Source of the DNA: an uncultured Flavobacteriales bacterium | GTDB lineage: Bacteria > Bacteroidota > Bacteroidia > Flavobacteriales_D > Crocinitomicaceae | DNA: 64,000 nucleotides | Direction: 5' to 3' | Assembly (NCBI GenBank): GCA_903939755.1 | Contig: CAJAII010000013.1 | Location: 53,422-117,421 of the forward strand | Part shown: positions 55,434 to 64,000 of the stretch, piece after piece | How the letters are laid out: each line of letters opens with the position of its first letter | Position numbering within the stretch: position 1 is the stretch's first letter | Translations under genes and position numbers: made by a program | Notes under the pieces: model-generated | What the model was told of the DNA's origin: nothing | The model's database searches: none | Seen by the model: only the letters and a program-made list of their open reading frames with translations

Positions 55434-57611
55434 ATGAAAGTTTACTCCATTTCATTTTTCTTCTTTCTGTTCTTTGCAAATATCCTCATTGCACAAACAG
55501 ATCATTATGAAACTGTTGTTAGGGACACTCAACAATGGAAATATATTGTCCCAACTGCTAGTACCAGTGTAAATTGGAATCAACCAAATTTTGACGCCAG
55601 TACTTGGCAAACAAATACAGGTGGATTTGGATTTGGAGACAATGATGACGGCACCATAATTCCAAACGGTTCCGTAAGTGTTTACATGTGGAAATCATTT
55701 AACATTATAGATATCAATGCCTTGTCAAAAATAATCTTCCACATGGATTATGACGATGGATTCATTGCGTACATCAACGGTGTTGAAATCGCAAGGAATA
55801 ATTTAGGAACTATTGGTCAGCCTGCCTTATATAACTTATTAGCAAGTGCTTCACACGAAGCGCAGTTATACCAAAATGGTTTGCCCGATCAATTTATTTT
55901 TACTCCAACTCAATTGGCAAGTTTCCTATTTCAAGGGACCAATGTTATCTGTGTAGAAGTTCATAACCAAACAGCAACGGGGGCTGATTTAAGCGCTCGA
56001 CCTTTTTTATCAGTAGGAATTAACAATACCTCATATGATTATAATAGTACCCCAACTTGGTTTATTCCACCTGTAGAATTAACAAATTCATCTTTACCAA
56101 TAGTAGTTGTCAATACCAATAATATTCCGATTCCAGATTCTCCAAAAATTGATGGTTTTATGGGAATCATTGACAATGGCCCGGGCCAGCTAAACTATGT
56201 CACCAATCCTTTTAACGAATTCTACGGTCAAATCGCCATAGAAAGAAGAGGGTCCTCATCGGGGACTTTTCCAGCAAAGTCGTATGGATTAGAAACTAGA
56301 GGCCCAGATTCTGTCAATTACAACGCAAGTATTTTTGACTGGCCAAGTGATAATGATTGGATTCTTTATGCCCCTTATACAGACAAATCATTAATAAGGA
56401 ATGTGCTAACTTTTAAATTAGGAAACGAAACAGGTCATTATGCGCCTCGGACAAAATTATGTGAACTCATTCTAAATGATGAATACCAGGGTGTGTATGT
56501 TTTTATGGAGCGGATCAAAGTGAATCCAGGAAGAGTTGGAATTGATGAACTTCAATATATCGATACCCTTGATAATCATTTAACAGGTGGGTATATAATC
56601 AAAGTTGACAAAACAACAAGCGGTGGTATTGTTGCATGGACTTCACCATATACTGCCGCATTGCCTAGTAATTCGCCCATTTATTTTCAATTACACGATC
56701 CAACAATTGAGCTTATTCATCCGCTGCAAGAACAATACATTCAATCCTATGTCAGTGCGTGGGAGACTGCATTAGCGGGCCCAAATTTTTCTGATCCTCA
56801 ATTAGGCTTTAGAGCCTATGCAGATGAAGAGTCGTTTATCGACTATATGCTACTAAATGAAATTTCTAAAAATGTTGATGGATATAGAATATCCACTTTC
56901 TTATACAAAGAAAGATTTAGCGAAGGTGGACAATTAGTTGCGGGGCCATTATGGGATTTTAATCTAGGTTGGGGAAACGCCAACTATTGTCAAGGTGGAA
57001 ATACAACTGGATGGGAAATAAATTTTAATTCTGTTTGCGGGGGAGCCTTAGTCAACCCATTTTGGTGGTCAAGAATGTTGCAAGATTCAGTCTATGCTAA
57101 TCGTGTAAATTGTAGATGGCTAGAACTAAGAACAACTGTTTTAGATTCAACAGTGTTAATGAACTATATCGATAGTATGGCATTAGCATTAAGCTTACCT
57201 GCTCAAAGAACCTATGCCAAATGGCCGATTTTGGGCACCTATGTTTGGCCCAACAATTTTATAGGACAAACATACGCTGAAGAAATGAATTATTTAAAAA
57301 CCTGGACCAGTAACAGACTCATTTGGATGGACAATAATATGTTTGGCACTTGTAGTTCCTTAGGAACAAAGCCAATAGCAGAAGACCCCATCCGCATATT
57401 TCCAAACCCCGGGAAAGATGAAATTTATATTGATGGGCTTACAAATAATTCAGCCATTATTGTTCGCGACTGCCATGGAAAAACCGTTATCGAGACTAGT
57501 AATCAGAATTATACCTTCTTACTAAACACTTCCTTTTTAGAAAGTGGCGTCTATTTTATTTGCCTACCTCAAATCAATTCAAGGATCTATAAAATCATAC
57601 TTCAAAAATAA
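55434..57611 (+). CDS. CotH-kinase-family secreted protein with T9SS sorting domain
   Basis: A 725-aa exported protein. After a signal peptide ending near IAQ (about residue 21) there is a jelly-roll-like beta domain (to about 200). The CotH-like atypical kinase domain spans about 215-540: KSYGLETRGPDSVN, DNDWILYAPYTDKSLIRN, YQGVYVFMERIKVNPGRVGI, IIKVDKTTSG and the Asp-rich GPLWDFNLGWGNANYC. In CotH relatives this fold binds ATP and phosphorylates proteins. The C-terminal 80 residues are a type A sorting domain (FPNPGKDEIYIDGL and SGVYFICLPQ). It heads a three-gene set with a lipoprotein and a DUF2490 protein. The target is unknown. Confidence 0.9.
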   Translation: MKVYSISFFFFLFFANILIAQTDHYETVVRDTQQWKYIVPTASTSVNWNQPNFDASTWQTNTGGFGFGDNDDGTIIPNGSVSVYMWKSFNIIDINALSKIIFHMDYDDGFIAYINGVEIARNNLGTIGQPALYNLLASASHEAQLYQNGLPDQFIFTPTQLASFLFQGTNVICVEVHNQTATGADLSARPFLSVGINNTSYDYNSTPTWFIPPVELTNSSLPIVVVNTNNIPIPDSPKIDGFMGIIDNGPGQLNYVTNPFNEFYGQIAIERRGSSSGTFPAKSYGLETRGPDSVNYNASIFDWPSDNDWILYAPYTDKSLIRNVLTFKLGNETGHYAPRTKLCELILNDEYQGVYVFMERIKVNPGRVGIDELQYIDTLDNHLTGGYIIKVDKTTSGGIVAWTSPYTAALPSNSPIYFQLHDPTIELIHPLQEQYIQSYVSAWETALAGPNFSDPQLGFRAYADEESFIDYMLLNEISKNVDGYRISTFLYKERFSEGGQLVAGPLWDFNLGWGNANYCQGGNTTGWEINFNSVCGGALVNPFWWSRMLQDSVYANRVNCRWLELRTTVLDSTVLMNYIDSMALALSLPAQRTYAKWPILGTYVWPNNFIGQTYAEEMNYLKTWTSNRLIWMDNNMFGTCSSLGTKPIAEDPIRIFPNPGKDEIYIDGLTNNSAIIVRDCHGKTVIETSNQNYTFLLNTSFLESGVYFICLPQINSRIYKIILQK

Positions 57612-57615
57612 TCAA

Positions 57616-58374
57616 ATGAAAAAAATAATTTATTTAATTTCCTTCACTGCTTTGGTTTTAAGTAGTGCCTGTCATAAAATTGAAGGGCCAGGGGGTACTT
57701 CAGCAATTCGCGGAAATGTAACAGGACATGAATTAAAAAATGGCTCATCGGAAATCACAGAAGTTACATGTACTCACGGTGCATTATTAGAGCATGGTGA
57801 TTATTGGTTACTCAACACAAATAATGCTACTAAATATTATTACATATATTACAGAAACCCAACTTGGGTGTCTGATGCAGATCCACATTTAGCCGGTAGA
57901 ATTGGAATTGAAGTAGTATTTAATTACAGTGATTCTAATACTGAAATTGCACAAAACACATTAAGCGCATTGAACGCAATTACAAACTCCGGATATACTA
58001 CCGGTTTACAGCAAGACATTATAACTATTCAGAACACCGAGCTCGCTCCGGTTCCAGATGCAGATAATGGAAGCACCTCTTTTAATATCGACATTTCACA
58101 ACAAGGAAAGGCCAGTATTACAAGTTCAACGATACCAATTGCGAATGAACGTGTTTATATTATTTATGGCAAAAATGCCTATTCATCTAAGGATGTACGA
58201 ACCAATGCAAATGGAGAATTTTCTTTTGAAGGCTTACAAGTTGGGAAATATACTGTGTATGTAAATTCTTTACATGCAAATGGAACTGGAGCAACAGTAC
58301 AATTAGACAAAGAAATAGTAATTGAAAGTGAGGAAAGCATAAATTCTGCAGGGACATTTGATATTCTATATTAA
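57616..58374 (+). CDS. Lipoprotein with carboxypeptidase-regulatory-like domain
   Basis: The ATG at 57616 begins a signal peptide with lipobox LSSAC (Cys19), giving a 252-aa lipoprotein. The N-terminal region repeats a type of beta domain (SAIRGNVTGHELKNGSSEI), and the C-terminal third, IPIANERVYIIYGKNAYSSK to NGEFSFEGLQVGKYTVYV, is a carboxypeptidase-regulatory or SdrD-like beta fold. The start is 4 bases after cotH, and its stop overlaps the next ATG as TAATG, so all three are one operon. I do not know the function; the fold is common in surface and export-related proteins. Confidence 0.85.
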   Translation: MKKIIYLISFTALVLSSACHKIEGPGGTSAIRGNVTGHELKNGSSEITEVTCTHGALLEHGDYWLLNTNNATKYYYIYYRNPTWVSDADPHLAGRIGIEVVFNYSDSNTEIAQNTLSALNAITNSGYTTGLQQDIITIQNTELAPVPDADNGSTSFNIDISQQGKASITSSTIPIANERVYIIYGKNAYSSKDVRTNANGEFSFEGLQVGKYTVYVNSLHANGTGATVQLDKEIVIESEESINSAGTFDILY

Positions 58375-59072
58375 TGAAAAAAACAATATGTACTTTTGCG
58401 ATTCTTTTCATGGGGTATTTTTGCATGGCTCAAAAAACCTTTCTCTGGACTGGGGTGGAAGTCAATATAAAGGTCGCTAAGCATCTCGAAACTAAAATAG
58501 GATACGAATATAGAAGAGATAATATAATCGGATTTAACAAATCCTTAGCAACTGTACAATTAACATACGAAATTGTACCTGGGATAAAAACATTGATAAA
58601 ATATCGAAATGCAGTATTTCCAAATACCCATAGTGCACTTGATCTCAAAAAAAATAGTTTCTCCAATAGATTTTCTTGTGGGCTCAACATCTCATTTTTA
58701 GAACTTTTTAATGCGAAGAGTAAACGATTAGTTATACAATGGACTGGTCAGCAGCAATGGGAGAATTTTAAGTTTCAGCGCAATAGATCCATTTTGAGAA
58801 ACAAATTTCAAATCAAATACGATATAAAAAATTTCAAATTATCCCCTTATGCCAGCACAGAACTTTTTTATTCATGGAATAGAGATATAATCTACGGGAG
58901 TAGTGCAATAAGTATTGAAAGAGGTATGAATTCCTTTAGGCATTTTATTGGATTCGAAGTAGAACTAAGCAAGCGCCAATCGCTCGATTTAGGATTCGGT
59001 TTTCGCGAACAGTATTTAGACAAGACAAAAAGCAATATAATAAGGGCTACTTATAAAGTGAATTTAAACTAA
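58374..59072 (+). CDS. DUF2490 outer-membrane beta-barrel protein
   Basis: A 232-aa exported protein with a signal peptide ending near MAQ (about residue 20) and alternating hydrophobic strands throughout, consistent with a small outer-membrane barrel. The family pattern is seen in FLWTGVEVNIKVAKHLE, GYEYRRDNI, PGIKTLIKYRNA, YASTELFYSWNRD and DLGFGFREQYLD, the last ending in an aromatic-rich strand. It overlaps the previous gene by one base (TAATG). The presence next to a CotH protein suggests a shared surface process but does not show one. No substrate is known. Confidence 0.85.
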   Translation: MKKTICTFAILFMGYFCMAQKTFLWTGVEVNIKVAKHLETKIGYEYRRDNIIGFNKSLATVQLTYEIVPGIKTLIKYRNAVFPNTHSALDLKKNSFSNRFSCGLNISFLELFNAKSKRLVIQWTGQQQWENFKFQRNRSILRNKFQIKYDIKNFKLSPYASTELFYSWNRDIIYGSSAISIERGMNSFRHFIGFEVELSKRQSLDLGFGFREQYLDKTKSNIIRATYKVNLN

Positions 59073-59269
59073 AAAATAACGTCTATTGTTTTCCTTTACT
59101 TAGAATAAGCTAACCAATTGTAACTTGATTTTGACTTAAGAATAAAACGGAGTTCGTGCAGAAATAAGGAGCTAATCATCAACATCACAAATCTCACTGG
59201 ATGATATTATTTTCTCTCCTAAACAATAAGCAATGACAAGATCTTACTGTAAAACACCTATTTGGAACA
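59073..59269. other. Intergenic stretch with no recognisable feature
   Basis: About 200 bases between the DUF2490 gene and the terminator of the next minus-strand gene. I see no open frame of useful length, no RNA fold with clear pairing and no promoter for the minus-strand gene here, only AT-rich sequence. Confidence 0.5.
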
Positions 59270-59301
59270 AAAAAAAAGCCTAAGCTGAACTTAGGCTTTT
59301 T
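59270..59301. terminator. Bidirectional terminator after the T9SS-sorted gene
   Basis: AAAAAAAGCCTAAG pairs with CTTAGGCTTTTT over a CTGAA loop, with A and T tracts on both sides. It is 19 bases after the stop of the minus-strand gene at 59320 and could also end the cotH operon. Confidence 0.88.
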
Positions 59302-59319
59302 AAAAAAGAATAATACAGA

Positions 59320-60060
59320 TTATTTCTTCATTAATTTACCTGTAATAACATCGTCTCCAGCTTTCACTGAATAGATATAATAACCAGCCATTAAATTAGC
59401 CATATTCACCTCGATTTGATTAGATGCACTTTTAGCAACAGTTTGCTCAGCTACTGTTTTACCTGAAAGATCAAATAAAGTAACAGTCGCATTATTTTCA
59501 GTCGTTTCAAATGCAAATGTAGCTACATCAGTAGCAGGATTTGGAGAAACCACTAAATTAGTGATACTTCCTTCGGTAAGACTTGCACCACTTCCGTTGC
59601 ATGCGTATAAACACTTGTCCCAACAATAACGAACAGTGGTTGCAACACTTGGGATAACGTAAGTGCGTAATATGAATCCATTGGCATCAGCTACACCACA
59701 ACCACCAGAAACGATAGAAGTCATTGGATCTAAACCTTCACTCGTACCCCAGTTACCATCAATAAATTTATAAGATAGGTTTCCACCAGCAGCAGGAAAT
59801 GTAACCACAATTTGCCAAATATTATTTCCAATGTCTGTCATGGCGGAAGTAGCAGCCGATGGTGAATTATCAGCCATAGGACCTCCATTAGCAGTAGCAT
59901 TGTTACCAGAAAAATTACCAGCAATTCGAATTCCAGTAGGGCCGATAGTTACTCCTCCAGCAACATAATTAGTGACATCTACTTGAAAAGTCACGACTGT
60001 TTGAGCGAATGCCAAAACTCCTATAAACATAGAAGCAATAAGTGTAAATGTTTTTTTCAT
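59320..60060 (-). CDS. Secreted protein with T9SS type A sorting domain
   Basis: A 246-aa exported protein. After a signal peptide ending near AFAQ (residue 20) a single beta domain runs to about 155, with VTFQVDVTNYVAGG, GIRIAGNFSGN and LSYKFIDGNWGTSEGLDP; these are seen in starch-binding or CBM48-like Ig folds. Near the end of this part are four or so cysteines (GGCGVADANG, YCWDKCLYACNG) that could form disulfides. The C-terminal 75 residues are a type A sorting domain: SPNPATDVATFAF, LFDLSGKTVAEQT and GYYIYSVKAGDDV, ending GKLMKK. It may bind glycans, but that is a guess from the fold. Confidence 0.88.
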   Translation of the reverse strand: MKKTFTLIASMFIGVLAFAQTVVTFQVDVTNYVAGGVTIGPTGIRIAGNFSGNNATANGGPMADNSPSAATSAMTDIGNNIWQIVVTFPAAGGNLSYKFIDGNWGTSEGLDPMTSIVSGGCGVADANGFILRTYVIPSVATTVRYCWDKCLYACNGSGASLTEGSITNLVVSPNPATDVATFAFETTENNATVTLFDLSGKTVAEQTVAKSASNQIEVNMANLMAGYYIYSVKAGDDVITGKLMKK

Positions 60061-60099
60061 AATTAAGTTAATTTAAGGGTTAAAAAGAATTTTTAGTAT

Positions 60100-60107
60100 C
60101 AAAAATA
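60100..60107 (-). promoter_or_regulatory. Possible -7 element of the T9SS-sorted gene at 59320
   Basis: TATTTTTG on the minus strand matches TAnnTTTG exactly, 39 bases before the ATG. The nearest TTG is 25 bases away, longer than usual. Confidence 0.4.
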
Positions 60108-60184
60108 CCATCTAAAATTATAAATAATATTACAATTAGAAACAATAAAATGATTTTTGCCGAAATAAATGTAAAAAACGAAGT

Positions 60185-60997
60185 TTACCTCGCGAGCTTA
60201 CCAGCAAAAACAAGGCCTTGTGCGCTTCTGACCTCGTTAACAGGATCAAAATCAAAAAGTCCAAATACCGTTGAACCACTTCCAGACATTGCCGCATAAT
60301 AAGCACCATTTTCATATAAGAAATCAATCGTTTCAGAAATTATTGGATATTTTATAGCGATGGGTATTTGGAAATCATTCACAAGCGACGTTTTCCAATC
60401 GATTTGCTTAGCAGAAAGTATTTCCTCCAATTCACCAACAGGCTGTTTTGGATTAATAAGCGCATAAGCCTCTTTAGTACTTATGTGTATATTGGGATTT
60501 ATCAATACAAGAAACTTACCGTTTAAATCGATGCTACTAGGCGATAATATTTCCCCTCTTCCACTAACTAAACAAGGTCGACTTGTGATAAAAAAGGGAC
60601 AGTCACTACCTAATTCTGACGCAAAGTGCTCTAAGTTAGCCTGCGAAATATTTAAGGAAAACAATTCGTTTAAGCCTTTAAGGACAAATGCCGCATCAGA
60701 CGATCCTCCCCCCAAACCTGCCCCAATAGGAATTTGTTTTCTTAGGTGAATGTATACTGGTGGTATGTTGTACTTAGTAGCCAATAAATCATATGCCTTA
60801 ACGCAGATATTTTTTTCATTACTGTTTGGTAATTCGATTCCCGTTTGAAGAAATATAGTTTCCTCAGCAGGAATTATTTCCAAAATATCACAAAGTGGAA
60901 TAGGATACAAACAACTTTCAATCTCGTGAAAGCCATCTGTGCGCTTGTTCAAAACGTGTAACCCTAAATTAATTTTAGCTATTGGGTATAAGATCAT
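60185..60997 (-). CDS. ispE: 4-diphosphocytidyl-2-C-methyl-D-erythritol kinase
   Basis: A GHMP kinase in the MEP route to isopentenyl diphosphate. The 270-aa protein begins PIAKINLGLHVLNKRTDGFHE, has the ATP loop PIGAGLGGGSSDAAFVL and the C-terminal AAMSGSGSTVFGLF, all diagnostic. The polyprenyl synthetase at 28675 uses isoprenoid units from the same route. It is divergent from accA and upstream of the T9SS-sorted gene on the same strand, but not clearly in one operon with it. Confidence 0.96.
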   Translation of the reverse strand: MILYPIAKINLGLHVLNKRTDGFHEIESCLYPIPLCDILEIIPAEETIFLQTGIELPNSNEKNICVKAYDLLATKYNIPPVYIHLRKQIPIGAGLGGGSSDAAFVLKGLNELFSLNISQANLEHFASELGSDCPFFITSRPCLVSGRGEILSPSSIDLNGKFLVLINPNIHISTKEAYALINPKQPVGELEEILSAKQIDWKTSLVNDFQIPIAIKYPIISETIDFLYENGAYYAAMSGSGSTVFGLFDFDPVNEVRSAQGLVFAGKLAR

Positions 60998-61029
60998 AGT
61001 ACAAAATTAAAAGAACAAAGCAATTTTCT

Positions 61030-61037
61030 TAAATTTG
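61030..61037 (+). promoter_or_regulatory. Possible -7 element of accA
   Basis: TAAATTTG is an exact TAnnTTTG match 19 bases before the accA ATG, in the 59-base gap from ispE. No TTG is present at the right spacing. Confidence 0.4.
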
Positions 61038-61056
61038 TATACTAATTTGAATAAAT

Positions 61057-62010
61057 ATGTCCACTTATCTTGATTTTGAAGAGCCTCTACGTTCACTAGA
61101 AGAACAAATTGAGCAAACAAAAGAAATTGGTATTTCTACAAACGTAGACATGCGCGATAAAATAGTAGAATTAGAACAAAAACTCAGTGCTACTACGAAA
61201 GAAATCTTTTCGAAACTAAGTCCATGGCAGCGGGTTCAATTATCAAGACACCCAGACCGACCTTATACCTTAGCATATATTGACGCAATTACAGGCGGGA
61301 ATTTTTTAGAGCTACACGGCGATAGAGGCGTTCGGGATGATAAAGCTATGGTGGGAGGATTTGGCGCTATAGACGGCAGATCGGTTATGTTTATTGGCCA
61401 ACAAAAAGGGATTAATACAAAAATGCGGCAATACAGAAATTTTGGCATGCCCAACCCTGAAGGTTATAGAAAAGCATTGCGCCTTATGAAATTAGCAGAG
61501 AAATTTAATAAGCCCATCGTTACTTTTATTGATACCCCTGGCGCTTTTCCAGGTTTAGAAGCAGAGGAAAGATGTCAAGGAGAAGCAATTGCAAGAAATA
61601 TTTATGAAATGATGCGTTTAAAAGTCCCTGTGATTTGCATCATTATCGGAGAAGGTGCCTCCGGTGGAGCATTAGGTATTGGAGTCGGAGACAAAGTAGT
61701 CATGTTAGAAAACACCTGGTATTCAGTAATTTCACCTGAGTCATGTTCTTCCATTCTTTGGAGATCTTGGGATTATAAAGAAATTGCAGCCGAAGCGTTA
61801 AAATTAACATCAACAGACATGAAAAAAAATGGCTTAGTTGATGCCGTGATTCCTGAACCAATCAATGGGGCACATCGTTCTCAAAATGAAAATTTTGAAA
61901 ACGTAAAGCAAGCCATCCTGTCTTATTTAGTTGAACTTGATAAGCAAACACCCGAAAAACGAATAAACGACCGAATTGAAAAATTTAATAAAATGGGTGT
62001 TTGGAAGTAG
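61057..62010 (+). CDS. accA: Acetyl-CoA carboxylase carboxyltransferase subunit alpha
   Basis: One half of the carboxyltransferase that makes malonyl-CoA for fatty-acid synthesis. The 317-aa sequence starts [20 protein letters not shown] and has [54 protein letters not shown] and [17 protein letters not shown], the crotonase-fold pattern with oxyanion glycines. Length is normal. It precedes recG by 24 bases, so the two may share a transcript. Confidence 0.98.
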   Translation: MSTYLDFEEPLRSLEEQIEQTKEIGISTNVDMRDKIVELEQKLSATTKEIFSKLSPWQRVQLSRHPDRPYTLAYIDAITGGNFLELHGDRGVRDDKAMVGGFGAIDGRSVMFIGQQKGINTKMRQYRNFGMPNPEGYRKALRLMKLAEKFNKPIVTFIDTPGAFPGLEAEERCQGEAIARNIYEMMRLKVPVICIIIGEGASGGALGIGVGDKVVMLENTWYSVISPESCSSILWRSWDYKEIAAEALKLTSTDMKKNGLVDAVIPEPINGAHRSQNENFENVKQAILSYLVELDKQTPEKRINDRIEKFNKMGVWK

Positions 62011-62034
62011 AATAAAACCCTATTTTCCTTGCCC

Positions 62035-64000
62035 ATGAGTGAACTATTACAAACACCCATTGAGTTTCTCAAAGGAGTAGGACCTCAACGCGCTCAATTA
62101 CTTCAAAAAGAATTGGGGATATTCAATTATGGCGATTTACTTCACACTTTTCCTTACCGCTATATTGACCGATCAATCTATCATCAATGTCGAAACATAG
62201 GCGGTGCAGATTCATACGTGCAATTAGTTGGCACCATTGACAATATAAAAGAAATTGGCAGTGCCCGATTTAAACGTCTAAGTGCTCGTTTTACGGATGA
62301 TTCGGGTAGCATAGAACTAATTTGGTTTCAAGGAGGACAGTGGATTAAGCAAATGCTAGTGCCAGGCCTAAGTTATCAAGCATTTGGCAAAGCAAAATTA
62401 ACGAATGGTGTTTGGGCCATCCCTCACCCGGAACTCACTCCAATGAGAGATGTTTCCAAAAAAGCGGGGTTCCAGCCATTCTATTCTAGCACAGAGAAAT
62501 TAAACCATAAAGGATTAAACACTAAAGGGATAGAGAAGTTAATTCAAGCCCTATTTTTTCAACATAATTTACAAGCAAGGGAATTTTTACCTGAAAGTAT
62601 TATTAAAGAACATCAGCTCATTTCGAGAACAGATGCCTTAAGAAAAATTCATCTACCGAATACCGAATTAGAAATAAGTCAAGCTAAATTTCGCTTAAAA
62701 TTCGAAGAGTTATTCTTTTTACAATTAGAAATGCTCATACGAAAAGGAACCCGTATACAAGCGACGAAAGGGCATGTATTTGAACATTCAGGAGACATTT
62801 TAAAAAAATTTTACACCGAGCATCTTCCTTTCGAATTAACCAATGCGCAAAAAAGAGTAGTCAAAGAAATACGAAGAGACTTTCTAACAGGGCAACATAT
62901 GAATCGACTTTTACAAGGCGATGTTGGAAGCGGAAAAACATTAGTTGCTTTAATTGCCATGCTCATAGCAAATGGGAATGGGTATCAAGCGTGTATCATG
63001 GCCCCCACAGAGATTTTAGCGAACCAACATTTTGAAACCATACAAGAATTAGTAAAAGATCTCGGAATAAACATCGCATTATTAACAGGATCCACTAAAA
63101 AAGCCGCACGTACCCCCCTATTTTCTGCCCTTCAAAATGGAGAAATTAACTTGTTAATTGGCACACATGCATTACTAGAAGATCCTGTACAATTTCATAA
63201 TTTAGGATTAGTTGTTATCGATGAGCAACACCGATTTGGCGTAGCCCAACGGGGTAAAATGTGGCGAAAGAACTCCATTCCACCCCATATCTTAGTAATG
63301 ACGGCAACGCCTATTCCAAGGACATTAGCCATGACATTTTACGGCGACCTTGATGTATCGGTTATCGATGAACTACCTCCAGGAAGAAAGCCAATTTCGA
63401 CCATCCATCGATTTGAGAGCCATCGTTTGGCCTTATTTGGATTTATGCGGAAAGAAATTGCCCTAGGGCGGCAAATTTACATTGTTTATCCTTTAATAAA
63501 AGAAAGCGAGAAACTCGATTTCAATAACTTAATGGATGGTTTTGAAGCGATTTCACGTTCCTTTCCCATGCCAGAATACCAATTGAGTATCGTACACGGT
63601 AAAATGAAGCCAGAAGACAAAGATTACGAGATGCAGCGATTCATTAAAGGAGAAACACAAATAATGGTAGCAACAACTGTAATTGAAGTGGGCGTAAATG
63701 TACCGAATGCATCCGTAATGATCATTGAAAGTGCGGAACGTTTTGGTTTAGCACAACTCCATCAATTAAGAGGTCGTGTTGGTCGAGGACAAGATAAATC
63801 ATATTGCATCCTTATGACAGGCTTCGAACTATCGAAAGAAGCAAAAAAACGAATGGGAACAATGGTAGAAACTACCGATGGATTTGAAATTGCCGAAGTT
63901 GATTTACAACTTAGGGGTCCAGGTGATTTAATGGGTACACAACAAAGTGGGATATTGGAACTAAAAATAGCGGATTTATCAAAAGATGGAGATCTCGTAA
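62035..64000 (+). CDS. recG: ATP-dependent DNA helicase RecG (N-terminal part; gene runs off the window)
   Basis: RecG remodels stalled replication forks and branched DNA. About 655 codons are visible, starting MSELLQTPIEFLKGVGPQRA. The wedge/OB domain comes first (about residues 60-150), then helicase motif I QGDVGSGKTLVALI, motif II VVIDEQHRFGVAQRG, motif III MTATPIPRTLAMTFYG, and in the second lobe VEVGVNVPNASVMIIESAER with LHQLRGRVGRGQDKSYC. The end of the window falls just after FEIAEVDLQLRGPGDLMGTQ, inside the C-terminal domain, with perhaps 40-50 residues missing. No internal stop was seen in the parts I translated. Confidence 0.96.
   Translation, partial: MSELLQTPIEFLKGVGPQRAQLLQKELGIFNYGDLLHTFPYRYIDRSIYHQCRNIGGADSYVQLVGTIDNIKEIGSARFKRLSARFTDDSGSIELIWFQGGQWIKQMLVPGLSYQAFGKAKLTNGVWAIPHPELTPMRDVSKKAGFQPFYSSTEKLNHKGLNTKGIEKLIQALFFQHNLQAREFLPESIIKEHQLISRTDALRKIHLPNTELEISQAKFRLKFEELFFLQLEMLIRKGTRIQATKGHVFEHSGDILKKFYTEHLPFELTNAQKRVVKEIRRDFLTGQHMNRLLQGDVGSGKTLVALIAMLIANGNGYQACIMAPTEILANQHFETIQELVKDLGINIALLTGSTKKAARTPLFSALQNGEINLLIGTHALLEDPVQFHNLGLVVIDEQHRFGVAQRGKMWRKNSIPPHILVMTATPIPRTLAMTFYGDLDVSVIDELPPGRKPISTIHRFESHRLALFGFMRKEIALGRQIYIVYPLIKESEKLDFNNLMDGFEAISRSFPMPEYQLSIVHGKMKPEDKDYEMQRFIKGETQIMVATTVIEVGVNVPNASVMIIESAERFGLAQLHQLRGRVGRGQDKSYCILMTGFELSKEAKKRMGTMVETTDGFEIAEVDLQLRGPGDLMGTQQSGILELKIADLSKDGDLV

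Overview
The window is ordinary chromosome from a low-GC member of Bacteroidota, most likely Flavobacteriales. I would guess a Crocinitomicaceae/Fluviicola-like lineage, but that family-level call is inference. The evidence is the gliding and type IX secretion (T9SS) genes (gldD, gldE, four secreted proteins with T9SS C-terminal sorting domains), lipoproteins with short lipoboxes, a GLPGLI protein, a MraY with a long periplasmic loop, an FtsZ ending NVD, and repeated promoters of the Bacteroidota type TTG-N17-20-TAnnTTTG in place of the usual -35/-10 pair. Coding density is about 95%, no gap exceeds 300 bp, and I see no tRNA, rRNA, IS element, prophage, CRISPR array or defence island.

Layout. 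1-2.3 kb (minus): the start of pdhB, then clpX and clpP. 2.4-3.4 kb (plus): a lone glycosyltransferase-like gene. 3.4-10.3 kb (minus): an OmpA/TPR lipoprotein, then a run topA-ssb-gldE-gldD-folK. 10.5-16.9 kb (plus): miaB, a sigma-54 activator, lptE, an unknown TPR-like gene, secG, and then groES-groEL. 17.2-21.1 kb (plus): a fused ResB/CcsA cytochrome c biogenesis protein and an RluA-type pseudouridine synthase. 21.1-23.3 kb (minus): a DUF1573 protein, and ruvX-def-lipoprotein. 23.5-33.4 kb (plus): an orphan lipoprotein, a TonB-receptor-like barrel with a GLPGLI partner, rmlA with a polyprenyl synthase, and two tandem T9SS-exported paralogues. 33.4-35.3 kb (minus): part of the methionine salvage pathway, mtnB-mtnD-mtnC. 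35.3-51.7 kb (minus): the division and cell-wall (dcw) cluster mraZ-rsmH-ftsL-ftsI-murE-mraY-murD-(unknown 150-aa gene)-ftsW-murG-murC-ftsQ-ftsA-ftsZ-yqeY. 51.9-59.1 kb (plus): an EamA transporter, rplU-rpmA, lnt, and a cotH-lipoprotein-DUF2490 operon. 59.3-61.0 kb (minus): a T9SS-sorted protein and ispE. 61.1-64 kb (plus): accA and the start of recG.

Most genes are core functions for the envelope: precursor synthesis (mur genes, ispE, polyprenyl synthase), division (fts genes), LPS and lipoprotein assembly (lptE, lnt), export (secG, T9SS cargo) and gliding (gldD/E). I found no clear new multi-gene system. The items most worth a second look are two MraZ-box-like tandem repeats facing opposite directions between mraZ and the EamA transporter, an unrecognised gene embedded in the dcw cluster, a GldD without a lipobox cysteine, a long C-terminal tail on ribosomal protein L27, and the cotH-lipoprotein-DUF2490 trio.
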